The notes under the pieces: generated by a model | Told to the model about the DNA's origin: nothing | Databases searched by the model: none | The model's input: only the letters and a program-made list of their open reading frames with translations | Made by a program: the position numbers and the translations under genes | Origin: Adenanthera pavonina | Lineage: Eukaryota; Streptophyta; Magnoliopsida; Fabales; Fabaceae | DNA: 64,000 nucleotides | Reading direction: 5' to 3' | NCBI GenBank assembly: GCA_026686845.1 | Contig: JAIVEN010000021.1 | Location: 19,920,001 to 19,984,000, forward strand | Shown: in pieces, positions 12,701 through 27,700 of the stretch | How the letters are laid out: every line of letters begins with the position of its first letter | How positions within the stretch are numbered: the stretch's first letter is position 1

Positions 12701-15700
12701 ATTCTGGGAATGACAAAGTTAAAAGAAAATTTGAGCATTCAACTTGATCCTTTTCCTAATTTGGCAGTAACGGAAGGCATTTGATTGATTCCATTTTGTA
12801 GTTGACAATTCCAAATTGATGGTTCAAACTTGCTCTCATGACAAAGCAGACCCATACACTTGTGGGCTTTCCTTGCATGATGATCCCAATTTCTTGGGTA
12901 CCATAAGGCCCAACTCCCTACTGACTAAAGCCCTTATATGGCTCAACATAAAACCCATTAAAATTAGCCTTCACATCCTCCACTATGACTGAATCCATTG
13001 GGTCAACTTCACCTTGCATAGCCCAACAAATAGAACCTTATTTTGCATCAAAAATACATAACCAGGTTCTGTTTGGTCCTTTTCCACAAGAGACAAAATG
13101 TTAGCATAATGTTTCAACCCCAGTAAATAAAGGAAAATAGCATTGTCCACCCACTACCACATTCGAGGAATCACCAGCTACATGTAAAAATCCCTTACTC
13201 TTAGTGTAGATCCTACATCCTCTTTACCTTTGTCTCGAATCATTGCTGACTCCATTCTTCCTTTTGTATTTTTTGAAAAGTTATCATTCTTGGTCTAAGA
13301 GGGAATTAAATGCATGTGCGTGAGTAAAAAAAAATTACGAAACATTAGTATTTGGCTCGTTTACTCCTTGACTGGTATAGTGTCATTGAACCCTTCCTTC
13401 TCTTTCTGGCAACCCGTATCATTATGGCGATATCCACAATCCTTTCACCACATCCACCAAACCCATGGTCAAAACCACCATGATCATCTTGCCTCTCATG
13501 CCACCCACTCGTTTTTTCACCCAACCTAGACCCAAAAAATTTTCAGATCCTGTTCAACTCTTTGATTGCCCAACCCCACTTGGAAACACAGTCAGCCTTG
13601 TTATTGATGTTGCCTACAATGATTCCTTCTTTGCCTCCAACGATAACGAGCCCTCTCCCATCGTTGTGGTTGAAACTTCTTCGGCGAGTGAACAATATGG
13701 TCATCTCTGGCAATTGGCATGGTGGTCGTGTAGGGATGATGAAAAACTTGAAAAGCCAATGCAAAAATTTCCCAACCACCACCAAAGCTACCACTTTGCC
13801 GCCGATAAACTCTAAGCCTTTATCCCCAATGATTCCTTCCCTTGGCTGCAACACCGCACCCTCTGGACCTATTGATTCAGAAATGTGCCAAGCTTCACGA
13901 ATCCGCTGATTGGCCACTTGAAGTGAAACAGTTCTGAGTTATGCGTCCAAGATGCTAGTCTAAGCAACAGTTGCTTCTCATAATCTCTGTTAAGCTCGAA
14001 CTTGCAGCCTGGTGGGAGTTTGACATTCCCAACCATGAAGCGTCTCTTGAGGGGTTTAGCAAACTAGTTTTGGTTGCTCATGAATGGAGGTAGAATTGCT
14101 TGAACCATCAAATCTTTCCTAGCTTGACCAGACGACCCCACTTGGTCACCAGAACCCACTCCACCTTCTCGATATGCTTGTCTCGGCGACCATGTTCAGC
14201 CCTCTTCAAATCTTCGCCATTTCCTTCTTCACCTTTGTCTGTCATAACCTTTGTGACTCCCTCATTTATAACTTCCTCGTCTTTCTAATCTCCACCTTCC
14301 ACCTTCTTGTCGTGCATTTTTGGTTCATTGTCTTTCTCTGTGAATGTTGTAGAAGTGAGCTTTGTTTCCTCCTCATCTTCAATTTTCTCCCTCTCAACTG
14401 TGAAATCATTCTTCGTTGATTCTTTCTCGGTTGGATCTTCATTTAGGTGAGTTGCATCTTCTGCATCTTGACCATCTTTGTATCTTCTTCAATTTCCTTT
14501 ACTTTTTTGCCACTTAAATCAAGTGCATCTCCGTTGTCTTCTTCTAGCTCCTCCTTACTTTCCTCGCTTTCATCTTTGTCCCATCCATCTTCCTCTTTCA
14601 TAAGTTCAGTAGGGGTGAGTTTTGGCGTTCCACCATTGGTGACTATTTCCCTCTCCTCTTCCTATAGTTTTGTGATGCGAATGTGAAATTCCTCCTTTCA
14701 TTGTTCGGATTGATTGAGTATCTCCTCCATCCTTTGGTAGTTCTTCGAGATCACCTGAAGAACCCTTTCCCTTTCTCTTGCCATGGCAACCTGGCTCTGA
14801 TAATAATGTTGCGTGACAAAAGACCTAGAGTCTAAATAGCGGAAATTTTGTTCCATTTCATGCCTTTTTCATCACTTTACAACTTCCTATTTATAAGAAC
14901 CCTAAACTACTAATTCCCAAACTACCCTTAACCCTAATATCTACTAGATACCCCTAATTTCCTTATTTACCACATAATTGGGATAAGGAGTCCCCAAGAA
15001 CCAAAAAGTAAATTTGAAATCCCAAAATACTAATAAACCCTAAATGATTGATTATCAGTCTTAAAGATCAAATTACAAAAGCATCACATATTAATAAAAT
15101 ATTAATAAATGTTATCTCACATGACATAAGCCTATGCAAGATCTTTTGCATGGGGGATAATATAAGATCCAACTCATTCCTAGGTCTGCACATAACAGCT
15201 AAGGGTTTAGGAGGCTATGATGACAGATAACTAATCTACTAGAAATAAATGTATCAATTTCAAGAAGTTTCTATACCTATGCCTTTCATCTATATTACTT
15301 TTCATTATACAACAGTTATCATAGATCTAACTTTTCAAAAGCTTGTTTACCTTATACCATGCAAATGTGGATGGAATGTCATCATGAGTCAATTCAGCCC
15401 ATTCTGCCTTGTTATTCTCTTCACTGTAAAATTTTAAAAACTCACCCTGAAGCCCAACCTAGTACCAAAATAAATCAACTAAAGTTAGTATGCACCAATG
15501 CCCCATACTCAAAAATGGGTCTTAAAAAACAACTCCAAAACTCCAAGAGTAGAGAATGTGATGACATCAAGATGGCAAATCTGTAACAAGGAAATCAGCT
15601 AATTGAAAATCAGTGTAGTAAAGATATACCTAGAAAGAATAAATAAATGTGAAATTTTCAAGCTTTTCTTTAGTGAAGGTAGAAATAGAGAAATCTGTTC

Positions 15701-18700
15701 GTTTAGGACAAAGGTGTAAATCCAATAATCAGTAGTGATAACTTTATGACTTATTGTCAATAAATTTCAATGAGAAAACCTGTACAAAACTGGGCTAAAC
15801 AGATTTTTTCGGATGTTATAATTATAGTAAATAGAAATTTAAATGATTTATTATATACTACAATGTCTAACTCAGAATGTGAATGAAGAAACCTTCCACG
15901 ACTGATATTATTGATATATATATATATACACATATATATATGAAACTGTGTTCTCTTCCCAAACAGAACAAATAGGATGAAGAATTACCAGCTCAGAGCT
16001 GCGAAAGGAAAGAAAAATAAACCTCCCTCAGACAAGAGCACTTTCCACACACAAGAATAACTACCTTAGCCTCCCTCAGACCATCAGTTACCCAGATAAT
16101 CTCATCAACAGCCCACACTCTCTCTCATCCAGCTCACACACTTTATATCCCATGTGATTTAGTGAGTTATTACTAAATATTTCCTCCCCTGCCTGATGTA
16201 GGACAAGGTAAGGAAGTGTAGAAGATAGATGAAAAGAGTAGAAAAATAAAAAGGAGAGGAAATTCAATGAACAATTTTCAATAATATTCAATTAATAGGA
16301 AAAGAGAGATGGGTACAATGAGAGGTTATAGGGTTTATGTATAGAGCTCCAATTCTTAATCTAATTAGGATCCTAAAAGAATAAAATAATTTAAATATAA
16401 AAAGATAAATATTAAACTAAACTATATTTTAAAATATAAGATAAAAATAAATCTAAACAAAATAATTAAATCCTAAAAAATAAAATAAATTCAAAATAAA
16501 TTAAATCTAAATAATCTAATAATTATTTAAAATCCTAATTATCTAATTATCCATTTTGCATCACTGCCTCTCTTACCACCTCACCAATAACTCTTTCCTC
16601 CTGGGTCTTATTCTTTCTTCTTGTCGTGTGCATCATCCCATCAAAGGGCTCGTTAACAATGGACCCATTGGTGACCTTCATCAGAATTACTGTTTCAATT
16701 TCTTGACTTTCAAGCTTGGACATTTTCAATTTTTTACCAGCTAACAGAGAATACCAGGCTGAAATGTTAAATACACATACCTGGTAGGTCCATAATGACT
16801 TTGAAAGATCAATGTCTCCATTTTGAAATCCAGTGAGCTTTATTTTACCTCTAATTCCCGCCCCATCTTTCTCAAGGTAGGCACCATAGTTCTGTAGCAT
16901 TGTTTCAAATAGAGTAACATTATATGTAGAATCAGTCATCATCATTTATTCTGGGTAATGCCAGAACAAAATCAACAGAGATGTGAGATTTTTGAGAAAT
17001 GCTATTGCTCGTAAAAGAAATTCTAAACAAGACAGTCTCAATCAGACACTTTAAGTTATAAATGTTGCATCAAGAGGTGAACCTTTTTTTTTACCCCTAA
17101 ATAGTGTAATTACATATTTAACATTCCAATCTTACCTATATTAACCTACAAAAAGCTGTCAAAAAAAAAATTCAATATAATAAGAGGAAAGTACAACTAG
17201 CAAGGTAACTTACACTCCAGGGAAAAAAAAAAAAGCAAAGACAAAAAAGAAATCAAAACAGATAGTTAGTGACCCAGTGTGGAACAATTAATCTTTTTTT
17301 TAAATCCATATGAGCTTCAGAAAAGCATGTTCATTTTCAGTCAACCCATTATCACAAATTTGTAGTTATAACTATTTAAATATATTTACATCATTGAATA
17401 ACTTATCATGAATTAGGTAAGGCTCATGGACATGAGTAATTATTATGACTCCAAAAATATTTCTGATGCAGAACAAGAAAAGAAAGGAGCAAGGAGAAGA
17501 AAGGGAAACAGAGAGAGAGAGAGAGAGAGTGTGTGTGTGAGGGAGAAGAGGATGAATGCAGGGATATTGTGAGGGGGTGCCAATAACAGACGGAGAAAGA
17601 GATAAGAGAGAAAACACAACTAAAGTCGGCATGCAAAACCAGCAGCACAACTACTCATGATTTTGAAGGTCATATTAAAAAGTTATTGTTCCATATAAAG
17701 ATATTAGTGATGGAAGCATATGAAATCTTAAACCAGTGCTAATTGATCCCAATCCTATGTACGCACACACAAGTGCACATACACAAAACACAAGCAAATA
17801 TTTCAAATAATTTAAAGCTTAAACTATCACAGAGACACAGAATAAAACAAACCATAAACTTTACCTGCAAGCCCACTGTTTCAGTAATTAGTATTAAATC
17901 ATTGTGTCCTGGGAGAAACTGAACAGCCTGAGCCACTGTGACCCAATGACCAATCACATTGCCTTCACTTGGAAAAGACATGGTAAATTTAATAAGATTT
18001 AAGAGGAGGGGGAAAAAAGAAATAAAGAGAAAACCACTCAGGCATAACAATAATTATGCTAAAAGGAAAATCTTTATTCATAGAGTTGCTATGGAATAGG
18101 ATTAATTTCCTCTCTTCTTTTTGGCGTTCAGCACATGGTTTGTTTCAAAGAAATTCCTTGGAAGACACGCAGAAGCATTGGAAGTTCTTTTGGATTAATA
18201 ACTTTCTCAGTTCTTGTTTTTGTGTTTTCTTTTAATGCACATTTGCTGCTTATATTAAGGAGGATATCTTCTTGTCCTTTGAGAAAAGTAGTCCTTTTAC
18301 CAACCAAAAGACCAAAGAAGTCTTTTATTTGAGAAAAAAACTTTGCGCTCCAAAATATGAATAGTACAAATCAACAGAACACTTTATCATGAAAATAAGA
18401 TTGATAGCTGACCTACTATTGAAGCATTCGAATCCCAACATTTACACTTGATGAGCCCCCTAATTTCTTGGGCCGGGTTTATAAGAGAAGCAGGCCTAGA
18501 ATCACTAAGGGTAAAAGAAAGAGGCCCAAAGGAGACTCAGGGCCCACCAACATTCAGGACTGTTGTGAGTGACTGTGTGGGACCCACCAAGCTGATTTCT
18601 AGGGTTCTGTGCTTAGGAGGAAAGGGAGGAATGACTATGTGGCTGCGGAGGAGAGTCCTGCCTCTCGAATGAGAAAGTTTACTTCATCTTAATTAATTTT

Positions 18701-21700
18701 CTTTCCACTTCTGTCTTTCATTTTCTACCTAGAACAGTGTGACTGAGAGGATTAGGGTTTTGTTACTATTTTCCATGGTCATTAGTGGAAAATACTGTAC
18801 TAATTCTCTAGTTATTGGATAATAAAACTTGGGTTCCATCAAGACATCATTTATACATGCTTCTTCTGTACTACATTAACAAGGTCATTGAAAGTGGTTG
18901 AAGGCTGAAGCATGCAAAATCTAAGCAATAGTCATCTCATGCCCTAGCTTAAGAATGACAAACACAAGTGTTCTATAGAAAATAAACCTGGATCGGAAGA
19001 GAAGAGGAAAAGAAAAGAAAAGTAAAGTAAAGTAAAACAAATATGTTTGAGAAAGAGAACCAGGCAAGCAGGCAAGAAATTTTCTGTATTGGACTGGAGA
19101 CCTAGAAAAGATGAAGAAAATGCTAGTGTTGATTTATGGAAATTAAAGACAATAAAATTGAGATGGACAGCCTCAATTTAAGCAGGAGGATAAAGGTGGA
19201 AGGAGAAATGGTAAAAAAAAAAAAAAAAACTCCAATACTAATGTATATGTTCCTAGTAACAGGTTTTAACACAAAACTACGATTCACAGGGGCCAGATGG
19301 TGGCAAACATCTCAGATACTAATGTATTGATTATCACTTTAGTTTCAGTAGTAAATACATGTTAAGAGGCTTTCTAAGCCAATTGGATTGTAAATTTCAT
19401 TATAGTGATATTTCATAATAGAGCTTCCATGGAAGAATTATGATTTAAGGAAATTAAAAAATAACTATCCAATTTCAGAACAACCAAATGAGTGATTTAA
19501 AAGTGTACAAAGACACTAATTAAAATGTAAAAGACACATTGACTTTCTTTTTAGCCAATAAAAAACATTGACTTAGGAACCAATTTTCATGCTCATAAAT
19601 TGAAAATTTAATTTGGGGAATTATAGTTTGGGACCAATTTCTGGAATTAATAACAAATAAGACTTTGTTACTACTCAGTTTTAAGTTTTTACCACTTTTT
19701 ATGGGTTAAAAGTCTTCATTTGTTATTAATTCCAGAAATTGATCCTAAACTGTAATTCCCCCTTCTGATTTTAGGAATAAACAAAAGATTAAAAAAATAT
19801 CTTCAAATACACCATACATTTGGTAAAATATAACATCAAATACCTATGAGTTGGCCGTTAACAAAGATGAGCAAAATATCACGGATACTGTCTATAATGA
19901 GTTTTGGATGAACTTTATTTTTTTCCCAAAACATGATGTCGCCATCTGAAACGTAAATTCTGCATTTGATACACATGTCAATAGACTTCAAATGGAATCA
20001 AAATGACAATATATAATTGACTAATCCAACTAAGCATGGAAAGGAGCTATAAAACATATCAAGATGTCATTTCTCTAATATTATTCTTTACAATTTCGCA
20101 ATATAAGGATTTAGTCCACTATCATAGAAAATAATATTTTGCACTGTTATACGCATGGGTTAAGATGGTTGAGGGTCTTCATTTGCAGGCCTTTTAAGTA
20201 GTAGGTTTCTTCATTTACAGCCCTAAAAGGAACCAATCATCCTGAAATCCTAAGCTCTTAGGTGCGGCCCAGGATTATTGAGACACCTCTTACAAGATTG
20301 GATTTGAAGCATGGACAAATCATTGACTTACTTTACCATATGGTATGATTTAATTACATTAGGCAAACAATGGTATCAGCAAGGATCAAGCTCTTGACAA
20401 TTACAGGAAAAAGGCTCAACGAATACCATGTCAAGGAAAAGCTGAAATCTGTGCAGACTCAAATTAAATTTATTTAATAAGAGGCAAGAGTGAAAGAAGT
20501 AAGATTATTTCTATATTGGTTGAAGATGGTATAATAAGGACTCAAACAGGTAAAAAGCATGCATACTGAATGAGACAAACAAGAATTAAACTCAAATTGG
20601 AGCAGGTCCCAGAGTCTTTCATGAACATAAAATTCCACTGCAAAATCTTCAGGAGTTCATAGTTACCTGGTTGCATACCATAGATAGTCAGATTGGTCCT
20701 TTGTGACATTTAAATGCTCCAATATACCTTCTACAGTGAAATTGTTTTTACTCCAAACACTGATTGGCTCATTTATAGTCATCCATGATTTTGAGATGTA
20801 TGACATGTCATTGTGGCTTCTCAATTGCAGGGCTGGAAAAGAATTAGAAACTAGAGGCAAATCAAACTCTACCAATTTGACCGAAGTTAGTGCTCCAACC
20901 TATGCAAAATTTAGCAAGAAAAAAGTGAGAACAAGATAATAATTATGAACATTTCCACTATAAGTCCAATAACAGACATTTTAGAAAATGTGTACCCAGC
21001 CAAAAGAGTACTTTTGAGGACACGGAATCCTCCAAGAAATTAAAAAAAAAAAAAACTAACAGAGAAACAAAAATTTAGGGAAAAAATTAGCTCAAGGAAT
21101 GGCTTCCATGCAAAGCCAAGTCATTAAACCTACCTTAGCAGTATTAAAAGCTGTATTCCTGCAGTCTGGCAATATGCTCACAGACCATGGGGGTATGGTA
21201 TATTTTTTACCACGAAATGTTACAGTAGCAGTTTTTCGTTCATCAATGTTGGCAAGAAATGCAGAGCATCTGCCATGAAATTCAGACAGAGATAAGTTCA
21301 ATCCTTTTGGGTGAACATCTGAGTGGTAGACATGTGCCTGGAATTAATAAATAAAACAAATTCAGGGAAAAAAATTCTGATTACACAAATGAGTTACCTA
21401 TATAATTTTGCATACTAATGAAAGTCTTCCAATTTCCTTAAGAAATTGATACAATAGAAAGATGTCAAAATCACTTATATGGGTAAAAAGAAAAAAAAAG
21501 TCATTTATTAAGTTTGAGTGACACCAGAAAATGTAAAGAGAAAAGGTTTCCCATGCAGGTAAGAAACATGCACAATGTCATTATCATAATGATGTAGGAT
21601 AAGAAGGAATAAAAAGAATTAAAAAAATCAATTTAAGTAATAAGTAACTATTTTATTTGACTCAAGCACTATATATGAGTGACTGAAATAAGAAATTCCA

Positions 21701-24700
21701 ATTCTCGTAAAATACAAGATGAGATAACATCTCTCTAGGCTCAAACACATTTGTTGACAACTCATAACTAAATTCTAAAATCACCCCAATCATTGAATTA
21801 AAAAATTTATAACATCACAAAGTAAAGCAAAAGCAATGAGAAAGAAATGTGCTTTAGAGATTGTTAAGAATGGTGTGGTAATTTTTTTATAGGAAAAGAA
21901 AGAAACATTACTAGGAAGAAGTGAAATTACAAGGTAGAAGGATAAGGTATTTGATAGTGTCAAAGTAGCAGAACCGGAAATTCTCACTAACTGACAGATA
22001 ATTACTATAGGAAATAGTAAATGATAAAACTCACTCCCTAAATGTTCGAGAGATTAGGGTACTCTCCACACAAAGTCGGCTACAAGACAATAGACAAGAC
22101 ACACAGAACACGAAACCCTAGGAGAAAAACACTTTAGCTGACCCCACCAAACACCCAGGGCAGCACACATGGCAATAGTCAAACCAGATTCAATTCACAA
22201 TACCACACTTGGGCTTAGACAGGTCGTAACTTCCTCTCCCTTCTGTTGGTCAGGCTGTGACTTGTTTTTGGTTCTTTTATAAACATAATTGGGCTTGACA
22301 GGTCCATCAGTTTTCCCCTAAAATGAACTGTTAACTAAGAACATTGGGCGAGTCTTAAGCCACAGTACCACATGAACTGCATTGGTTGACACGGTATCAA
22401 AGCTTAAATTAGAGTGGTTCTATGTCAAAGACAAATGCCCCTCAAAGTTTCAAATTTACGATCATTCTTCTACATCTGGAGAGCATATTTCTAAATAAGT
22501 GCCTTGTCAAACATATGAAGGAGAAAATAACCGAAAGAAGAAATGCCAAAGTTTTGATTCCGTGCCTAAACACCAAAAATAGTAAGTGTGGACTATGGAG
22601 ATAAGAATTGCTTCATCTTTGCAATTGCAGTGATGAATGCTCATCACCTTTCAAGAGTGGTTCTGTTTCTGTTTTTCTTGTTTTTGAAAACAATTCTTGA
22701 AAACATTAGAAAAATTGTTTAGAAAATCAATTCCTGAAACAATTTTGAAAACGTTTCATATGATTTCATTTGGAAACCCCACAGGCAGCTTAAATTACCT
22801 CCATTCAAAATATGTAAATATAACATGAAATAATATTATTGAATAAATAATTTAAATGATTAATTCAGTCAGTTTGCAAAATTTAATTAAATAATATCAT
22901 CAATATCAATATAAAATATAAAATCTATAGTAAGTTGTATATTTACAAGCCATGAATAGTGCAACTCATTTCTAAGACTCCAAGTAATGCACAAGAAAAT
23001 GTGTCTAGTTAACCACATATGTGTTCCCCATGCTTTTTTATTGAAAATAGTGAACAGCTCAAAGTTGTTCTCTGTTTTCTTCTAAGGTGCAGAAAAATAT
23101 AAAATCAATTTTAAAAAATGAGAATGAAAAACAGTTGTGCTTTTTTTTTCTTTTTTTAGAAAATACATCAAACAAACCAAATTTGCATTTCTGAAATTGG
23201 AAACACCAAAACCAAAATCTATTTTCATGTCCCAAAAAACCCTAAATCTATTTTCTGTAACTTTCTGCACCAAGTCATGACGACTGCTAACTTCATTCCA
23301 TGCTAAAAATGAGCATCAAAGGTAGAAAAAGACAGGGTCTCCCACTCAAAAACTATATGCCATTAACCATTTTCATTAAAATTTGTCAAGTAATTTGGGT
23401 TTGGCTCTAACCTCTTGCTTTGGGCCCAATTTTATATAGGTTGGAGAATCAGAGGCCACTAGAGCAGGCTCACAGAGGTTTATAGCAGCATGTAAATCTT
23501 TCAAATGTCCCCACTTTGGCTCACTCAGCAGACCTAGACAAAGAAGCTTCTTCAAGTATTTATCCATCATGAAAGGAACCACATAAACCCCAAGATTAGC
23601 TACCAACAGAAGAAAAAATATTACTGTTGTCCATCTACACACCATATTCATCAATTGGAGCATCATAATCATAACTTGTAATATAGAAGGGCCCCCCCGA
23701 AGTCCGGCCAAAGTTTGTTCCACCAAAATACTGCAACACAGGACAGGATTGCCAAGAGACAGATTACACATAATCACATATATCATCAAAACCAAAATTT
23801 ATGTTAAATATGACAAACCTTATAGCATTACATTATATTCTTATTTTTAAAATAAGCACCAACATTGACAGAAGGAAAATGTCCCCTCTCTTTGATTTCT
23901 TTTGTATTTCTCATAGAGACCATATATATTAGGCAATTGCATCTTAGTGTTGATGAACGCATAAAATTTTAAACTTGAAAACCACATAGGATTGATTGCC
24001 AATGGGTCAAAGTTGATCTGGAATGTTTGCTATTTGGCCAAAAACTAATTTTGAAAAATGGATAGATTTGGGACTTGATGGTTAGAGTGTTTGGCACTCA
24101 ACTAACAGGACCTGAGTTTGATTCACCGTTTGGTAGGAACAGAAAACTAGTTTTGAAAAACAAGGGGAAAGAGTAGAAAGAGAGAGATAAGAGAGCATCT
24201 ATCTAATAAGGCAATCCAGTAACATTGTTCTTAGTAAAAAACCTCCAAAGTAGAACCATTAGCTTAAAGAGTCCAAAAGTTCTTTTACACTCATCAAAAG
24301 CAGGAAATCTAGCTACTAGCATACCATATAGTAATTTTGAAAGCTTCCACCACGTTCAAAAAATCGAGCAACAGCAAATGCAAGGTCTTCAACAGGTCTA
24401 TGAGGCAACCTTCCACCCCAATCTGTGTACCTTCAATTCGGTGTAATTATAACTTTTGACAATAATCAAACACTAAGTAAGATGTAAATGCCTTTTCTAG
24501 TTTTTGTTTCATTTTTCTTTGAAACACACACATATAAGCCCACATATGACAAGAACCTAACTCCCCTGACCCATGCTTTATCTGTAGAGTATCAAAGAAA
24601 ACATGTTTTGTCAAGAAAATTGGGAAAGGATGAAAAGTAAAGAGAAAGGTAGGGAGCACAGGTATCATGACTGGAAGGCAAGCTTAAGAACAACGTACAC

Positions 24701-27700
24701 AGTACTGACCTGTAAACCTACATCAATATTGATGCTATGACTATTTAATGATACTTGCACCCTTTAGTTTTGGGTGAAACACGAGTAAGTAACTACTTTC
24801 CTAATCCAACAACATTCTCCTAACTACATAATATTTTCCTAAATTCTTTAACACGCTGGCATCAAATATGTAGAAGGTAAATATGTAAAGGATATGTAAT
24901 ACTCCATACCAGCCATCCCAGTTTTCTGTCCATAATATTGGTTTGTCCCTGGAGTTAGGTTTGAATCCATCACAGTAATATGCATTGCATGAATTGATCT
25001 GTGGAGGAAATATACAATGTATGGATGACAATGCAAATAATAAGAGAAACCTGAACATATACTAGATGAGCTAGGTGACAATATTAAAGTGCCAATTACA
25101 GTTCATTTTTCAACTGAAGAAAGTTGTAGAATATTTACAATATTATCTGGAGCATCAGGTTGCCTGCACATGACCCATGGAACACCAGCTCCAAGACTTA
25201 GAGCCATTCTAGCTGCCCATTTAACATACTCTTTCCCTCCCTTACCAAAGGAGCTTTCAATGTTGCCATATTCATTCTCAATCTGATCAAATTCAGTCAA
25301 CAAATGCATTATTAGGAACTACAAATTACAAAGGAAATTATATCCAATTCATAGTTGCATTTGGTAATTCCAAGACAACAGAGCCAATCATCTGTAGCAG
25401 AATAGTTAGGACAACCCATAAGTTAGGAAACAAATTAATTTTTGAAATGGATATTTTATTAAAATACAAAATTGAAGCAAACAGCTAGAATTAATATTAT
25501 AAAACTGGAGTAAATTATTAATGTTTTAATAGATGAAGCAGGAGGAATCGCAGTTGTCCTAAAGGCTATTGTCAACCATGTTACATGTCAGGTTTGTAAT
25601 ATAACACTAACATATTTGCTAAGTTCAGTCAGATCCAAAATTAACCAACAACAATAACAATAGCTATCACTCTTAGGTAATTCCAATAGAAAATGAAGAA
25701 GAAAATTAGACAAGGAAAAACTACAGGAAACCAGATTTTCACAATTTGGTAAAACTGATCCAGTCCCACCAGGAGATATATTAAGTGAAAAAGCAAAAGT
25801 GCAACAAGGAAGTACAAGAATTAAAAGACAACTTTATTTCAACCGGCCCATGATTCTCTCATCCAAGTTAAGAAAATAAAATCCACTACTGCACATAAAT
25901 CCAAACTCCATAATCATCAGACCTGCAACATAATTATCGGACCCCCCTGCCATGAGAACAGCTTTTCCTCTCTCATCATATTCACCACCTTGGAAACAAA
26001 CCGCTCCATCTCCTCCTAGGGGAAAAAATGAGTATGATCAAGGGGATGATTGCAGTGATCCTTTAAAGTCCAATGACAAAAATAAATAAAAAATTAGGGT
26101 TTAAAACAGCACCATCACATGAAAATATTGAGCATATGGACAATGTTATATTGATGCATGTATAAGTTTTCAGTTCATCTTGGAAATTTCAGATGTGTAA
26201 AAAGGAAAAATGATAATCATTGAAAGTTTGAAATTATGAACATAACGACTCTGTACCCAAAAAAAAAACTTACCTGACTTGGTTCAAAAATACAGAACTT
26301 TTTTCATGGAAATGAACTTTTATTTGAAATAAATAATAATAAAGCTGAGGATAAGATAACTTCCTAGTACAATAAAACAAAACTAAAGAAAAAAGAAGAC
26401 AAACTTAAATAAGAAAGATGCCCAATCCCTTTAGGACTATACATATCTAACAGAGATGTTCCCTTGTAAAAGCCATAAGCATGTCACCATAAGAAGTCTG
26501 CAACATCATCAATCCCATAATAAATATCAAGGAAACATTTTGGTATGAGTGCAGTATTTGCAGTACATTATATTTAAGTGTTTAGACTATATATCCCCTG
26601 TGAGCGTATTCTTTCAAGCCCTATTATAGTTACTTCAGTAACTCTCCCAACAAGGATCCCCTTCTTCCCGAGAAGCCAATTTGGAGATGAAACACTTTTA
26701 ACTGTAAAGTTATTTGTGTGGACAACAGCGCTCAATAGAATTAACTCCCGTGACTTGCAAATATGCAAGCCAAATATGTTTGTTCCGCCTAATATATGTT
26801 TCATGGGCAGGATCAACTCCAAAATAAAAAATTTGGTCCAAACATACATATCTAATACCTTGGGCTATTATAACATGCAGGCATGGCTAGGCTGGCATCT
26901 CCTGGCCCCCTTCTCTGGTGCCGGGCACCAAAAGAAAAAATTTGGTCCAAACAATACACCTACTCACAAGAGGTAAGAAATCTTTGGTAGAAACATCATA
27001 GCAATTGACCAGTCAAAGAAAAAAAAAATTCGACACACAAGTTTCCAAGACCAATTCCATCCTTCTTTAATTGATGACAATTCTCCCAACTGAGTAGAAA
27101 AACAGAGAAATTTTACCAGCACAATATACATATCTAAGAACAGTCTACTTAAGGGAATTAGGTCATACTTAAGGGAATTAGGTCAAAATAGAAATCCTTC
27201 AGAAAAAACCATACATCCCCTCCCACTTTTATCACTCATGTCCATGCTTTTGGGAATAGCAAGGTGAAGCCTCACCTCCACCTAGTAGCTACTGTTTCTG
27301 ATAGTTTGGTCCAAAACTTAGGATGAACCAAGTACATAAAATGCCAACCTATGCTTTGGAAACAAGCCTAAATTGGTGTGTGGTCGTTTGTTTTCAGTTT
27401 TGAGGAATCTGGCCCTAGTTGAGAGTATAACAGAGGGCAATACATTGGTGGTCTGTTTGTAATACACGGGTAAATTGGTAATGGTTTTACTTTGACTGAT
27501 TTCTGATCAAAGTTCATTGAGATGGGCTTCAAGGAGCGGATGAATTCTCAGGACGTAAAAGTTGTAATGTATGAAGTGGGTTGAATTTTCAAATCTTGGT
27601 TTCATATAGCCTTGTTGTTACAAGTTTCTCTGTTCACTGTCAATGGAATTACATATTGCAGGCTTCAGCAATAATAAGAGAGTCCTATATTCCTAGAATA

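Larger units (their letters stand above)
12472..14979 (-). mobile_element. Small non-autonomous LTR retrotransposon (LARD/TRIM-like) in a BGAL9 intron
   Basis: Two direct repeats of about 171-173 bp flank 2.2 kb: 12472-12642 and about 14807-14979, both starting TGTTG[TC]GTGAC on the + strand. On the minus strand the 5' LTR is followed by TTATTATCAGAGCC (14789-14804), close to the Met-tRNA primer binding site consensus TGGTATCAGAGC. The 3' LTR is preceded by a purine run, AGGGGGGAGTATTG, as polypurine tract. Just before that tract the minus strand reads as the end of a Ty3/gypsy-type polyprotein (CTTGAGGACAAGGATCA). Next to the primer site is a short gag-like start, MARERERVLQVISKNYQRME, soon stopped. 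No protease or reverse transcriptase is present, so it depends on other elements. It has the same orientation as the host gene. No clean target duplication was seen. Confidence 0.75.

Noticed and set aside
13465..13917. Overlapping open frames on both strands of 115-124 residues
   Set aside because: They lie in the interior of the small LTR element, have no recognisable domain, and overlap one another in several frames, as expected from GC-richer non-coding element DNA.
14100..14686. Ser/Phe-rich open frames on the + strand
   Set aside because: They are the complement of the Glu/Lys-rich gag-like 5' region of the minus-strand LTR element.
17372..17650. Open frames with Ser-Leu and His repeats
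   Set aside because: They come from the GA/GT microsatellite and its flanks; low complexity.
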